From: Sphingobacterium zeae | GTDB taxonomy: Bacteria; Bacteroidota; Bacteroidia; Sphingobacteriales; Sphingobacteriaceae | DNA length: 64,000 nt | NCBI RefSeq assembly: GCF_030818895.1 | Contig: NZ_JAUTBA010000001.1 | Span: 1,860,001 to 1,924,000 of the forward strand | Direction: 5' to 3' | Part shown: piece after piece, positions 1 through 8,460 of the stretch | Layout of the letters: each line of letters opens with the position of its first letter | How positions within the stretch are numbered: position 1 is the first letter of the stretch | Made by a program: the position numbers and the translations under genes | The notes under the pieces: generated by a model | What the model saw: only the letters and a program-made list of their open reading frames with translations | The model's database searches: none | What the model was told of the DNA's origin: nothing

Positions 1-243
1 AAACGCTGTATCGAGGAGGAAATTCATACCGAATTTAAAGAAGCACTTTTGGGAATCAAGAAGTTACCTGCGTCGTCTAAGTTTGGAGTTTATTTAGCTT
101 ATAAATATTATCTTTCTCTCTTTTCACAGATCCGAAAAAAATCTTCTGAGGAAATCTTGGAAAATAGGATTAGAATACCTAATATTCAAAAGGCTTATGT
201 CGCCGTTAAAAGTTACGTGCGCTATAAGGCGGCTTATTTATAA
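1..243 (+). CDS. crtB: Phytoene synthase, C-terminal 80 residues (5' end outside window)
   Basis: The reading frame is open from base 1 and ends at a TAA at 241-243, so only the C-terminal 80 residues are present. They match the C-terminus of the complete phytoene synthase at 22421-23257 at 67 of 80 positions without gaps (my count), which identifies the family. CrtB joins two geranylgeranyl diphosphates into phytoene, the first carotenoid-specific step. The catalytic aspartate motifs lie in the missing part. It is followed after 20 bases by crtZ and then lycopene cyclase, so it belongs to a carotenoid operon that probably continues to the left (a crtI desaturase would be expected there). A TTG inside the frame at 49 is not a real start, because the homology continues upstream of it. 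Confidence 0.9.
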   Translation, partial: KRCIEEEIHTEFKEALLGIKKLPASSKFGVYLAYKYYLSLFSQIRKKSSEEILENRIRIPNIQKAYVAVKSYVRYKAAYL

Positions 244-263
244 ATCCATCAGCTTATTGCAAT

Positions 264-722
264 ATGAACTTGTTTATTATACTGTTCACTTTTATCGCCA
301 TGGAAGGCGCTACCTGGTTAATTCATAAATATATTATGCATGGCTTCTTATGGGTACTCCATAGGGATCATCATGATCATAGTAACCAGGGATTTTTGGA
401 GAAGAATGATTACTTCTTCATTATTTTTGCTGTTCCTACCATCGCCCTAATGTATTTTGGCTCTTTAAGAAATTACAATTATCTTTTTTATATTGGCATT
501 GGGATTATGCTGTATGGCATGGCTTATTTTTTCGTTCACGATATTTTTATACATCAGCGTTTTAAATGGATGAGTAAAACAAATAATCGTTATTTTTTGG
601 CTCTTCGGCGTGCTCACAAGCAGCATCACAAACATTTGGGCAAGGAAGAAGGCGAATGTTTCGGTTTTCTATATGTTCCGATGAAATACTTTAAAATGTA
701 TACTAACAATGAAAAAATATGA
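264..722 (+). CDS. crtZ: Beta-carotene hydroxylase CrtZ
   Basis: This 152-residue membrane protein belongs to the fatty acid hydroxylase superfamily. It carries the histidine clusters expected for a di-iron hydroxylase: HKYIMHG near residues 21-27, HRDHHDH near 33-39, HDIFIHQ near 92-98 and HKQHHKH near 118-124. Hydrophobic segments lie between the clusters. CrtZ adds 3-hydroxyl groups to the beta-ionone rings, converting beta-carotene to zeaxanthin at the inner membrane. The length is typical of the bacterial CrtZ family. The ATG at 264 follows the crtB stop by 20 bases. Its stop overlaps the start of the lycopene cyclase gene as ATGA, which implies translational coupling. Product stereochemistry and end pigment cannot be read from sequence. 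Confidence 0.93.
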   Translation: MNLFIILFTFIAMEGATWLIHKYIMHGFLWVLHRDHHDHSNQGFLEKNDYFFIIFAVPTIALMYFGSLRNYNYLFYIGIGIMLYGMAYFFVHDIFIHQRFKWMSKTNNRYFLALRRAHKQHHKHLGKEEGECFGFLYVPMKYFKMYTNNEKI

Positions 723-1423
723 TGCAATATACTTATTCGCTTATCTTATTTTTTACGGTAGTAATCTGTTTTGTCGCATCCTTCGACAAGCGGCTTCGAT
801 TCGACCGTGAATTTTTTCCATTCTTGAAATCGGCTGCACTTGTTGCTATATTTTTTATCGCTTGGGACGTGTGGTTTACAAGTGAGGGCGTTTGGTGGTT
901 TGACACAAGATATACTTTAGGACTGGTAATAGCGGGACTGCCAATAGAAGAGTGGCTGTTCTTTATCTTCATTCCTTTTTCTTGTATTTTTACTTATTTT
1001 TGCATTGATAAATTTTTTAGACTGCAATCCCTTTCCGCGTTTAACAACATCGTTGTTTTTGTAAGTATCATTATATGCGCAGTGGTGGCTCTTCGTTATA
1101 CCGATCGAATTTATACCTTGGTAACCGCTGTAGTCACTATTTTAACACTGGTGATTTTCCATTTTGTTTTACGCGTGCAATGGATTACGCAAGCCTCTTT
1201 GGTTTTTACCCTGCTCATGTTGGGATTTTTACCTGTGAATGGTATACTCACGGGAACTGGATTGGAATCGCCGATAGTGAATTACAACCCAATGGAATTC
1301 ATGGGCATCAGGATACTGACTATTCCTGTAGAAGATGCGGTATATGGCTATACACAATTTTTATTGGTTCTCTATTTTTTTAAAAAATTTCAAAATAAAG
1401 GTGTGGATCCAATAGCGAAGTGA
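719..1423 (+). CDS. Lycopene cyclase, fused CrtYc-CrtYd type
   Basis: This 234-residue protein has about six to seven hydrophobic helices and resembles the lycopene cyclase domain proteins of Bacteroidota, in which the two small CrtYc and CrtYd subunits of actinobacteria are fused. It repeats a pattern in each half: a WDVWFTSEGVWWF stretch and PIEEWLFFIFIPFSC around residues 50-87 in the first, and a counterpart ending in TIPVEDAVYGYTQFL in the second. The E-E and E-D pairs in these motifs are the conserved acidic residues of the family. It cyclises lycopene ends to beta-rings, producing the substrate for CrtZ encoded just upstream. It overlaps crtZ by 4 bases (ATGA). A second ATG follows directly at 722, so the exact start is uncertain by one codon. 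Confidence 0.9.
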   Translation: MMQYTYSLILFFTVVICFVASFDKRLRFDREFFPFLKSAALVAIFFIAWDVWFTSEGVWWFDTRYTLGLVIAGLPIEEWLFFIFIPFSCIFTYFCIDKFFRLQSLSAFNNIVVFVSIIICAVVALRYTDRIYTLVTAVVTILTLVIFHFVLRVQWITQASLVFTLLMLGFLPVNGILTGTGLESPIVNYNPMEFMGIRILTIPVEDAVYGYTQFLLVLYFFKKFQNKGVDPIAK

Positions 1424-1498
1424 GATGCATTGGATCAATCGGATTAGGGAAACGTATACTATATATGTCGTAGACAAGCTGATTCTGACTTAATTTCG

Positions 1499-2797
1499 TT
1501 ATTTCGTTTCTACATGCTTTAAGTGAAAATTGTTTTGTTGATCAATTTCTATCGTGTAATTACTATTGAGTTCTAGTGTCCATCCGTCCCCCTTAATGAG
1601 ATTTTTCTCAATGGATGTGGGTTTAGTGATGGATACCTTTTTCCAATCAGGACTAATTAAAGCCCCATTTTTGACATCTAAAATCCCCCAAACATCGGTA
1701 ATTCGGGTAGTGGGGTAGTATGTGCCCAAGTTTTCGATCGGAATGATGGTTCTAGGGTCGAAAGAATAGTTCATTTTCTCGAATTGAATTTCAAAATGAG
1801 CAGATTCCACAAACTTATTTTTGTAAGTTTTGACTAAGCGTTTATTTTCAGTATCCCTTTTATTTTCTTCTTCAAAAATTGCAGCTGCGTTATATGTTTT
1901 GGAAAGATTCTTAAAATTTTGTTCAGTTGGCGGAAGAAGAGAAATTGCAAACTCCCGAATAAATAATGCTGTTAGATCAGTTTCTTTATCTATTTTTTTA
2001 TTCCAATTTTTATCCTTTTTATACAGCAGATAACCATAAGTTGGCGTCGTTTGGTAGGCAAATGATCTTACAAAGGTGCGATTGTTTTGAGATCGGTTGA
2101 TACCATTTATAAGATATTGTTTTGTCGATTCATCGCTGCGGGCACTGACTATTATTCCTGTAAATTCGGCAATTCCTTCGTTAATTTCCAATAAATTCTC
2201 ATTTTTAGCAGCTTCATCGAATAGGACGTATCTATATTTTCTAAAAAATAAGGCATTGTTAAGATGACGTTTCATATCATTTTTATGTGTTGACATTAAA
2301 GCTTGTTTTAGAGCCTCAAATTCAAGACGTAAGCTAATCCGGCCATATTTTTCGTCGAGGTGATTATTGTTCGCATTATTTAATGAGAAATTCAAATCGG
2401 GTTGTATGCGATGAAAGGACTCATGTGCGAGCAGATTTACACGATCATCCCTGTTTTCTGGAAGAGGCAACATGACCATTGCCCACCTCTTGTCATTCCA
2501 ATCGAGTGCCGTGTTGGAAAAATTGACCTCCTGAGGTAGAATTCCAGTGTATAGGTTCGCTGATGGTTTTAAAGTTTTTTTTCCATCCAATTCGTTGGCA
2601 TAGATCGTGCGTGTGGCGGGATCAATAAGAAGAATTGGTCCGTATATATTTTTATTCCACAACTTGAAACTCTTATCTGAAGCAGTTTTGAGCTCTTCAA
2701 ACCATACGTTTATATGGGCTGTTTCATATTGCTTGTGTTGTGCATAACCCTGTGCAGTAAGATGGATAACAAAGAGAAGAGTGAATATTTTTTTCAT
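1499..2797 (-). CDS. Secreted HExxH protein, putative metallopeptidase
   Basis: This 432-residue protein begins with a signal peptide ending near AQGYAQ (residue 20). At residues 125-129 it has HESFH, a zinc-binding HExxH motif. About 80 residues later comes NEGIAEFTG (206-214), whose E207 and E211 fit the third zinc ligand and following glutamate of gluzincin-type metallopeptidases. These features suggest an exported zinc peptidase, but I do not recognise a named family and the C-terminal 200 residues have no evident motif. It lies 58 bases downstream of the LytTR response regulator in the same direction, so it could be the last gene of the receptor/kinase/regulator unit or a target of that regulator. 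It converges with the carotenoid operon. Confidence is high for a gene, moderate for the function. Confidence 0.8.
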   Translation of the reverse strand: MKKIFTLLFVIHLTAQGYAQHKQYETAHINVWFEELKTASDKSFKLWNKNIYGPILLIDPATRTIYANELDGKKTLKPSANLYTGILPQEVNFSNTALDWNDKRWAMVMLPLPENRDDRVNLLAHESFHRIQPDLNFSLNNANNNHLDEKYGRISLRLEFEALKQALMSTHKNDMKRHLNNALFFRKYRYVLFDEAAKNENLLEINEGIAEFTGIIVSARSDESTKQYLINGINRSQNNRTFVRSFAYQTTPTYGYLLYKKDKNWNKKIDKETDLTALFIREFAISLLPPTEQNFKNLSKTYNAAAIFEEENKRDTENKRLVKTYKNKFVESAHFEIQFEKMNYSFDPRTIIPIENLGTYYPTTRITDVWGILDVKNGALISPDWKKVSITKPTSIEKNLIKGDGWTLELNSNYTIEIDQQNNFHLKHVETK

Positions 2798-2855
2798 AAT
2801 TGTATGGGGAATAATTGACTTTCAAAATAGGCTGGCCAGTTTAAATTAGCGTGTG

Positions 2856-3557
2856 TTAAGGGAGGATCTCTTGAAAAAATGTATCATGATAGGTTTTGCC
2901 AATCGCGATTTCATATTTGTCGATAAAAACGTCATTATGGTCAAATGAATCTATTTTATTTTTATTGATGATATATGAGCGATTTATTCGTAAGAAAATA
3001 GATTTTGGAAGCCAGTCATGTATATTCTTTATGGTCATACGTGTAATCACGCGTTGATCTTCCATTTGGAAAATGACATAATCTTTAAGTGATTCAATAA
3101 AAAGAATTTCGCTGAGATTGATCTTAAAAAATCTACGGTCGGATTTTACAAAAATATAATCACCCGTGATTTGCTCTAAATTTTTATTCTCTTCATCCAA
3201 AAGAAGGCCGTGATAAACAATCGCCTTATCTACAGCTTTACGAAAACGAACGGCGTCTATAGGTTTAACAAGATAATCGATTGCATCGACTTCATAGCTA
3301 TCTACAGCATATTCGGAATAAGCCGTGGTAAAAATCACAAGCGTATTTTTGGGAATATTTTGTGCAAACTCAATTCCGTTAATTTCTGGCATATTGATAT
3401 CTAGAAAGATTAAATCAACAGCGTTTTGTTGTATGAATATACCCGCAGAAACAGCATTGTTGAAACTTTCAAGAAGTTCAAGAGATGCAATCTGATCGAC
3501 TAGTTTCCGTATTCCTTTACGCGCTATAGGCTCGTCATCTACAATGATACATCTCAT
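2856..3557 (-). CDS. LytTR-family response regulator
   Basis: This 233-residue protein has a CheY-like receiver domain (about 1-120) and a C-terminal LytTR DNA-binding domain (about 135-230). The acidic pair D7/D8 follows IIV, the phosphoacceptor is D53 in FLDINMPEING, and the conserved lysine lies in DYLVKPID. The LytTR domain has the usual DYIFVKSDRRF opening and an FLRINRSYIIN segment. Such regulators bind direct repeats upstream of a few target genes when phosphorylated by LytS-type kinases. The start overlaps the end of the kinase gene at 3554-3557 (4 bases), so the two are translationally coupled and almost certainly partners. All features are of normal length and the active site looks intact. 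Confidence 0.93.
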   Translation of the reverse strand: MRCIIVDDEPIARKGIRKLVDQIASLELLESFNNAVSAGIFIQQNAVDLIFLDINMPEINGIEFAQNIPKNTLVIFTTAYSEYAVDSYEVDAIDYLVKPIDAVRFRKAVDKAIVYHGLLLDEENKNLEQITGDYIFVKSDRRFFKINLSEILFIESLKDYVIFQMEDQRVITRMTIKNIHDWLPKSIFLRINRSYIINKNKIDSFDHNDVFIDKYEIAIGKTYHDTFFQEILP

Positions 3558-4612
3558 AATAGTAGCGTTAATTTTACGATATAATTTTGTTCTGTTTCTT
3601 CTATTTCTAAAGCATGTCGATTTTCGTAAAGCAACTGTAATCTACGGACAATATTACTCAATCCGATGCCTCCCCTTTCTGTTTGCCTTTGGTTTATAGA
3701 TTTCGAATTTTCGCATATAAAAATAAGGGAATCTTTTTCTAATTGAAAGGATATATTAACATAAGATATGCCATTACTGTTTAGGTTGTGTTTAACTGCA
3801 TTTTCCACAAATGGGATGAATAACAGCGGAGCAACAATTACTTTATTGCTGTCTCCCCAAATTTTTATATTGAACTCAAATTGGTCCCTTCTGACTTTCT
3901 CCAATTCCAGATAGTCTGTCAATAGACATAGATCGTCAGACAATGAAACTTTATCGTTGGTGTTGTTAGTGAACTGGTATTGCAGTAAGTCATCCAGTTT
4001 GGTTAAAATATGGGCTGCCATGTTTGGATCTTCATCCACCAGTATATTGGCATTATTAATCGTATTGAATAAAAAATGAGGATTGATTTGACTCTTTAAA
4101 AATTTGAGTTCCGATTCAGTAGTTGCTTTTTGTAACTCCTGCTGCTTTATTTTGCTTTTTATTAAAGGCTTAAATAGTAAAAGGGATGAAGTGCCGACAA
4201 TAAATAGGATGATTGCCAATAGGCTAGATGCTAAACTCAGAAATATAGCTGTAGGGCTGGGATCGTTTCGGCTGACTGCGATATCGTAGAACATATGTTG
4301 TAGGATCATCACGATCAATAGCGCAACTACGGAAAATGACACGGCAGCAATTAAATAATGTATCAGCCTATCTTGGGCCAAAAAGTAGGGGAATAACAGG
4401 TAAACGTTTACATAAACCAGCATATTCATAAACAAATAGTAGGATACCCAACCGCAAGTTCTGTCGAAAGATAGGTTTAGTTTATCAGGCGCATCGAAGA
4501 ATATCCCAATTGAAATTAACAGCATAAATAGTTGCATACAAAGATGCCTTTGTATGCTGTAGCGATCTTCAATTAAGAAAGCAATTTCTTTATTTTCTAC
4601 GGCTATTTCCAT
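3554..4612 (-). CDS. LytS-type sensor histidine kinase (intact)
   Basis: This 352-residue protein has four predicted membrane helices between about residues 25 and 150. A short coiled stretch and a His_kinase domain follow, with phosphoacceptor H179 in NPHFLFNTINNA. The ATP-binding region carries the N-box-like FVENAVKHN and the glycine-rich GGIGLSNIVRRL. There is no large periplasmic sensor domain, so the signal is probably sensed in the membrane or through a partner. It overlaps the response regulator by 4 bases and the degenerate kinase upstream by 10 bases, so all three are expressed together. The intact catalytic residues make this the active kinase of the pair. Confidence 0.92.
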   Translation of the reverse strand: MEIAVENKEIAFLIEDRYSIQRHLCMQLFMLLISIGIFFDAPDKLNLSFDRTCGWVSYYLFMNMLVYVNVYLLFPYFLAQDRLIHYLIAAVSFSVVALLIVMILQHMFYDIAVSRNDPSPTAIFLSLASSLLAIILFIVGTSSLLLFKPLIKSKIKQQELQKATTESELKFLKSQINPHFLFNTINNANILVDEDPNMAAHILTKLDDLLQYQFTNNTNDKVSLSDDLCLLTDYLELEKVRRDQFEFNIKIWGDSNKVIVAPLLFIPFVENAVKHNLNSNGISYVNISFQLEKDSLIFICENSKSINQRQTERGGIGLSNIVRRLQLLYENRHALEIEETEQNYIVKLTLLL

Positions 4613-5643
4613 TCCTTTAGATCGAGTTGAAGACTGATATTTCCGGATTCCATTGTAAATATGTATAAATCAGGATAGAGCATATTTAATTTGTCGGCTA
4701 TTTCCATTTTGTATTCCGGGGGTAATCGATAAGTGTTCTCATAGTTTACGATAAAGCGTATTTTTTTTTCTGAAATTTCAAGGTTAATACTTAAGCTTTT
4801 AATTTCATTTGCTATCAGTATGGACTGTATCAATACGATGAATAAAAGGGGGGAAATCAGCAAATTGTTGGTTTTTCCCTTTACCTCCAAAACATATTCA
4901 AAACAGCTATCTTCAATAATTTTTTTTAATTGTAGTAAGTTTTTTAGGAAGATTATTTCGGAATTAAGGAAAACTTTATTTCTATTGCAGTCATAGAGTT
5001 GGTAGCGCAGTAAATGACCAAGTAACATCAATATCTGCGACGCTTTTTGCGGATCTGATGCGGTTATTAAGGCAGCTTTACGTAAGGCTCTCGACATAAA
5101 GATTGGCGAAATTTGCCCTTTCAGTTTGTTTACTTCTGTTTCAAGGAAATTCTGCTCCAGCATCATCACATCTTCGTTCTTTTTATTCCATTTGCGAAAG
5201 AGTTTGATAACGGACATGCTCCATAGGCAGATTATAGTCATTGCTGAGGAAGATAGGCTGTCTATCAGGATGATTGGATTGCTATAGGATGTTATGCGAT
5301 GCGGTAGGCTCAAAATTGTGCGTATGGCGTATTCCAAAAAAAGCGTGCAGCCCATAAGCGCTACCACAATAACTATTAACAAAACGATATAAATGGTATA
5401 GTTTTCGTTTAGTAGGAACTTTGGTATGAGGTAAAAATAATTCAGATATGTTGTTAGTAGGTAAGTGACAAATGAAAGAAAACAAATTAAAAAGATAGTG
5501 TTTCCCAAAGAAGACAGATTGTCTTGATACACTATAAATGTTTGATTAAATGTAATAATAACTAGGGTAAAAATAAAGGTCAGATGCCTCCATAGTCTAT
5601 AATTGGAGTTAAATAAAAAATGATATGGTATGTTTTGGCTCAT
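4603..5643 (-). CDS. Degenerate LytS-type histidine kinase (pseudokinase)
   Basis: This 346-residue protein has the layout of its neighbour at 3554-4612: four membrane helices, a short coil, then a His_kinase-like domain. The catalytic residues have been lost, however. The position of NPHFLFN reads SPIFMSR, so the phosphoacceptor histidine is replaced by I181. The N-box region reads LLFIVLIQSILIANE in place of LLFIPFVENAVKHN, removing the key asparagine and histidine, and the C-terminal glycine box is missing. The gene is otherwise open and full length, so it is not a decaying pseudogene. I infer an allosteric or sensory partner that pairs with the active kinase. It sits 18 bases after the receptor gene and overlaps the active kinase gene by 10 bases. 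Confidence 0.85.
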   Translation of the reverse strand: MSQNIPYHFLFNSNYRLWRHLTFIFTLVIITFNQTFIVYQDNLSSLGNTIFLICFLSFVTYLLTTYLNYFYLIPKFLLNENYTIYIVLLIVIVVALMGCTLFLEYAIRTILSLPHRITSYSNPIILIDSLSSSAMTIICLWSMSVIKLFRKWNKKNEDVMMLEQNFLETEVNKLKGQISPIFMSRALRKAALITASDPQKASQILMLLGHLLRYQLYDCNRNKVFLNSEIIFLKNLLQLKKIIEDSCFEYVLEVKGKTNNLLISPLLFIVLIQSILIANEIKSLSINLEISEKKIRFIVNYENTYRLPPEYKMEIADKLNMLYPDLYIFTMESGNISLQLDLKEWK

Positions 5644-5661
5644 TTAGGTACTAAAATTACA

Positions 5662-8007
5662 TTAAAAATCCATTCTATACAGTATATTAAAAAGTGATGT
5701 TGCCTGTTTTTTAGGCTCTATGATTCCTGTCTTTAGATTGTATTGATGCCCATAATACTCTTTGGCGCCAGTAACATTCAGCCATTTGATTGCAATCTCG
5801 TGCGATCGATTCAATCTGTTAAGTCTATAACTTATCGAATAATTAGCGATAAACATGGGGGAGAATTGTTTGGCGAATGCATTTTTTTCCTCGTATTGGA
5901 TTTCTTTATCGGGATGATTAAGGGAAGATTTTTCCAATACTGGAGCATATCGTTCTCCGCCTTGTAAGGTCAATTTCAGGTTAACACTTAGTAGATCCCG
6001 TTGCTGTTTGTTCATAAACCATTCTTTGCCTGTCAATCCATTTATGATAAAACGCCTGTTAAATTTGCCGTTATGCCAAATGGCGTCACCTCCCGCAAAT
6101 TTTGCGTCAAATAGTGTGGCTGTCAACATATAATAAACACCTTTCTGTAAGTAGCGCTCGATTGTAATATCCAATCCGACATGCTGTCCTTTGCCGCGGT
6201 TTACCAAGGCATCTTCCACGTAGAAAAGGTTGCGGTTAAGGATGGAATATGAGCTATCCGCAATCACTGGTACATGGAAAAGATATTGATAAAATGGCTC
6301 TAGTTTGATACGCATGTTATCCGACACTTTGTATTGATAGGATAAAGACAGATGGTGTGCTTTGGTGAAATCAACATCCTTGTTTAGTGGTTGGCCATTG
6401 GCTTTATCTCTTACAAGATATACGTCCATCTTTTCCATACGGCTATGTAGGCCATAAGCCATAGCAATTGAGCTTTTAGGTCCTGAAGACCACCGGATAG
6501 CTGCCCGTGGCTCAACGGTCCAATGGTTATTCAGGGTCAATAACTGTGCATTTAGCCCTAATGTAATATAGATTTTCTTGTTAAATTCAATTAATGAACT
6601 GCTGTAAGCTGAAAGCAATGTGGTTGTCCCTTTTCCTTCGGAAATTGCCTGCAATGGTTTTCCTACAAAAGGTGAACGATCCAGCAGGGTATTATAATAC
6701 ATGTTCGTTACCGTAAAGCCGGTTTTATTGCTATGCTTCTCCGCATATTTTTTATCAAAAGACGATGTTAAAATCAAATTGGTATAGCGGTTTCTTAAAT
6801 TTAAGTAGGGCATTTCGGTACTATCACTGAAGATATCTTCAGTTGCCTTATTATTCGAATAGGTCGTGGCCAAAGTGGTACGAAGAACTCCTCCATTCTC
6901 AAAAAAATAGCGGTGGGTAATTCCGGCTGCTGCAGACATCTGATCTGTTTTTGAGGATTTATGATCATCCGTATATTTCCAGCTTGATTCCGGTTCTTTT
7001 TTTGTACGAAACCTATCGACTAATGCGTTTCCCCACATTGAAAAGGTTCCTTTATGCTTACTCGGAAAATTTAATTTAAAATTTAGATCCTGATAATCCA
7101 ATAATTGTCCATTAGTTTCCCCAGCGCTAAGTTTGCTCATTAAGCCTGTTGTAGAATAGCGGTAATTAATCAAATAAGAGTCATCATTATTCCTGCTAAG
7201 AGGTCCTTCCGAAGCGAAATCCAAGCCAAGTAAGCCTGCCTGGAAGGTATGTTCATGTTTTCTATTATTTCCCGTCCGCAATTTGAGGTCAAACACCCCT
7301 GATACCGCATTGTTATATTCTGCAGGAAAGGCGCTATTATAGAAGTCCGAATTGGCTAAGACATTTGTGCTCAATGAAGTCAGTATGCCGCCGCCCAAAG
7401 TTGCTATATCTGCAAAGTGATTTGGATTTGGTATTTCTATTCCCTCAAGTTTCCATTGAAGCATACTTGGAGCATTTCCATGAACTGAGATGCCATTATT
7501 TCCAAGACTTGTAGATACTCCGGCAAAAGAACTAACCAGGCGGGCGGGATCGTCCATTCCGCCGGCATACCGATTAACTTCCTCAATCCGAAGTAAACGC
7601 CCACCAGTAAGTGCCATTTTATTAGAAGCTCGTTCCTTATTGGCTACCACGACCACGTCATTCAAGGTATAATGTGTCGGATCCATCGCAATTTCTAATG
7701 CCACCTCTTTTTGAGAAGTTAACATAATCTCTTTAATCACTGTAAGCTCGTAACTTAGGCAATAAGCCTGTACGGTATATCTTCCGACTGGCAGATTAGT
7801 AAAAACGAATTCCCCTTTGTCGGAGGTTACTGCAACCAAATCTGGTTTTTCCATTACTCGGATAGATACTGCCGCGAGCTGCTTGCCGGATAATCGATCT
7901 GTAACAACTCCGCCTATTTTTTGCGTTAGTGAAATCTGACCATGAACAGCCGTAGAAATTAAGGTAAAAAACACTATAATAACCATTTTATCCTTTAATT
8001 TTTCCAT
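5662..8007 (-). CDS. TonB-dependent receptor with carboxypeptidase-regulatory-like domain
   Basis: Counted from the ATG at 8007 the product is 781 residues. A signal peptide (hydrophobic MVIIVFFTLIS, cleavage after VHG) is followed by a CarboxypepD_reg-like beta-sandwich (QKIGGVVTDRLSGKQLAAVS). Next come a plug domain (from about residue 125, with SVHGNAPSMLQWKLEGIEIP) and a 22-strand-type barrel ending in the typical terminal phenylalanine (LYRMDF). It is an outer-membrane TonB-dependent transporter or signalling receptor; the ligand cannot be told. There is no SusD partner, so it is not a SusCD pair. The frame continues upstream in phase to an ATG at 8163, adding 52 residues that resemble HU. 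I chose 8007 because the longer form would bury the signal peptide. Kinase genes follow 18 bases downstream. Confidence 0.88.
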   Translation of the reverse strand: MEKLKDKMVIIVFFTLISTAVHGQISLTQKIGGVVTDRLSGKQLAAVSIRVMEKPDLVAVTSDKGEFVFTNLPVGRYTVQAYCLSYELTVIKEIMLTSQKEVALEIAMDPTHYTLNDVVVVANKERASNKMALTGGRLLRIEEVNRYAGGMDDPARLVSSFAGVSTSLGNNGISVHGNAPSMLQWKLEGIEIPNPNHFADIATLGGGILTSLSTNVLANSDFYNSAFPAEYNNAVSGVFDLKLRTGNNRKHEHTFQAGLLGLDFASEGPLSRNNDDSYLINYRYSTTGLMSKLSAGETNGQLLDYQDLNFKLNFPSKHKGTFSMWGNALVDRFRTKKEPESSWKYTDDHKSSKTDQMSAAAGITHRYFFENGGVLRTTLATTYSNNKATEDIFSDSTEMPYLNLRNRYTNLILTSSFDKKYAEKHSNKTGFTVTNMYYNTLLDRSPFVGKPLQAISEGKGTTTLLSAYSSSLIEFNKKIYITLGLNAQLLTLNNHWTVEPRAAIRWSSGPKSSIAMAYGLHSRMEKMDVYLVRDKANGQPLNKDVDFTKAHHLSLSYQYKVSDNMRIKLEPFYQYLFHVPVIADSSYSILNRNLFYVEDALVNRGKGQHVGLDITIERYLQKGVYYMLTATLFDAKFAGGDAIWHNGKFNRRFIINGLTGKEWFMNKQQRDLLSVNLKLTLQGGERYAPVLEKSSLNHPDKEIQYEEKNAFAKQFSPMFIANYSISYRLNRLNRSHEIAIKWLNVTGAKEYYGHQYNLKTGIIEPKKQATSLFNILYRMDF

Positions 8008-8163
8008 AATTTTATAGAGCAAGTTGAAGCTATACCGAAATCCTTTTTTTTTCGATAATTTTTGGCCAAGCACGATTTTGAGGGCATTGAGCACTTTATC
8101 ACAGTCGGCAGCTGCTACTTGGGATAGTTTCGAGATCTGTTCTATTGTTTCTTTTTTATTCAT
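8008..8163 (-). other. In-frame HU-like N-terminal extension of the TonB-dependent receptor ORF
   Basis: The receptor frame is open for 52 codons upstream of its likely start. The extension begins MNKKETIEQISKLSQVAA and runs to GQKLSKKKG, which follows the pattern of the N-terminal two-helix dimerisation half of HU/IHF proteins (the MNKxELIxxIA start and the xALxxxLxxxLKKGE end). The beta-arm DNA-binding half is absent. A TAnnTTTG element lies 23 bases upstream of the ATG at 8163, so this stretch is probably transcribed. It may be translated as part of a longer receptor, as a separate leader, or be the remnant of an HU gene fused to the receptor. I cannot decide between these. Confidence 0.5.
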
Positions 8164-8185
8164 TCTTAAAAATCTGATTACAATT

Positions 8186-8193
8186 CAAATTTA
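8186..8193 (-). promoter_or_regulatory. Bacteroidota -7 element for the receptor/kinase unit
   Basis: On the minus strand this reads TAAATTTG, matching the Bacteroidota housekeeping -7 consensus TAnnTTTG. It lies 23 bases upstream of the ATG at 8163, giving a very short leader. No clear TTTG -33 element is visible at the expected distance. Confidence 0.5.
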
Positions 8194-8400
8194 TCGGTTC
8201 AGCGAAGTTGTGTTAGGAATATGAGATGAAATGCGTGTGAGTAGCGACAGAAATATGTATTGCTAGGTTAAATGAGATAGCATAGGTAGTTCCCCACAAA
8301 TTGCAGATCGTTTTATAAAATAGGGGTACAATCAAAAGGAGACTGAATAGTAATGCTTATGCATATCTAACCAATGATTAGATTGATCAAAAAAAATTAC

Positions 8401-8408
8401 TATTTTTG
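8401..8408 (+). promoter_or_regulatory. Bacteroidota -7 element for system A sigma factor
   Basis: TATTTTTG matches TAnnTTTG and lies 53 bases upstream of the ATG at 8461. A TTG at 8383-8385 is a possible -33 element, but its spacing is short. This would be the housekeeping promoter that supplies basal sigma factor. Confidence 0.5.
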
Positions 8409-8460
8409 AATTAAATTTTATCTACTTAAACTGAAAAGCAAAAACGGCTCAAATTTATAA

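Noticed and set aside
49..243. Separate 64-residue gene at the left edge
   Set aside because: The frame is open upstream to base 1 and homologous to the crtB C-terminus throughout, so it is a partial gene.
5282..5485. 67-codon minus-strand frame within the pseudokinase gene
   Set aside because: A different frame of the same strand as the kinase gene, which has membrane helices in this region; no supporting features.
8311..8320. TTTTATAAAA palindrome in the divergent promoter region
   Set aside because: Such short AT palindromes are expected by chance in this composition.
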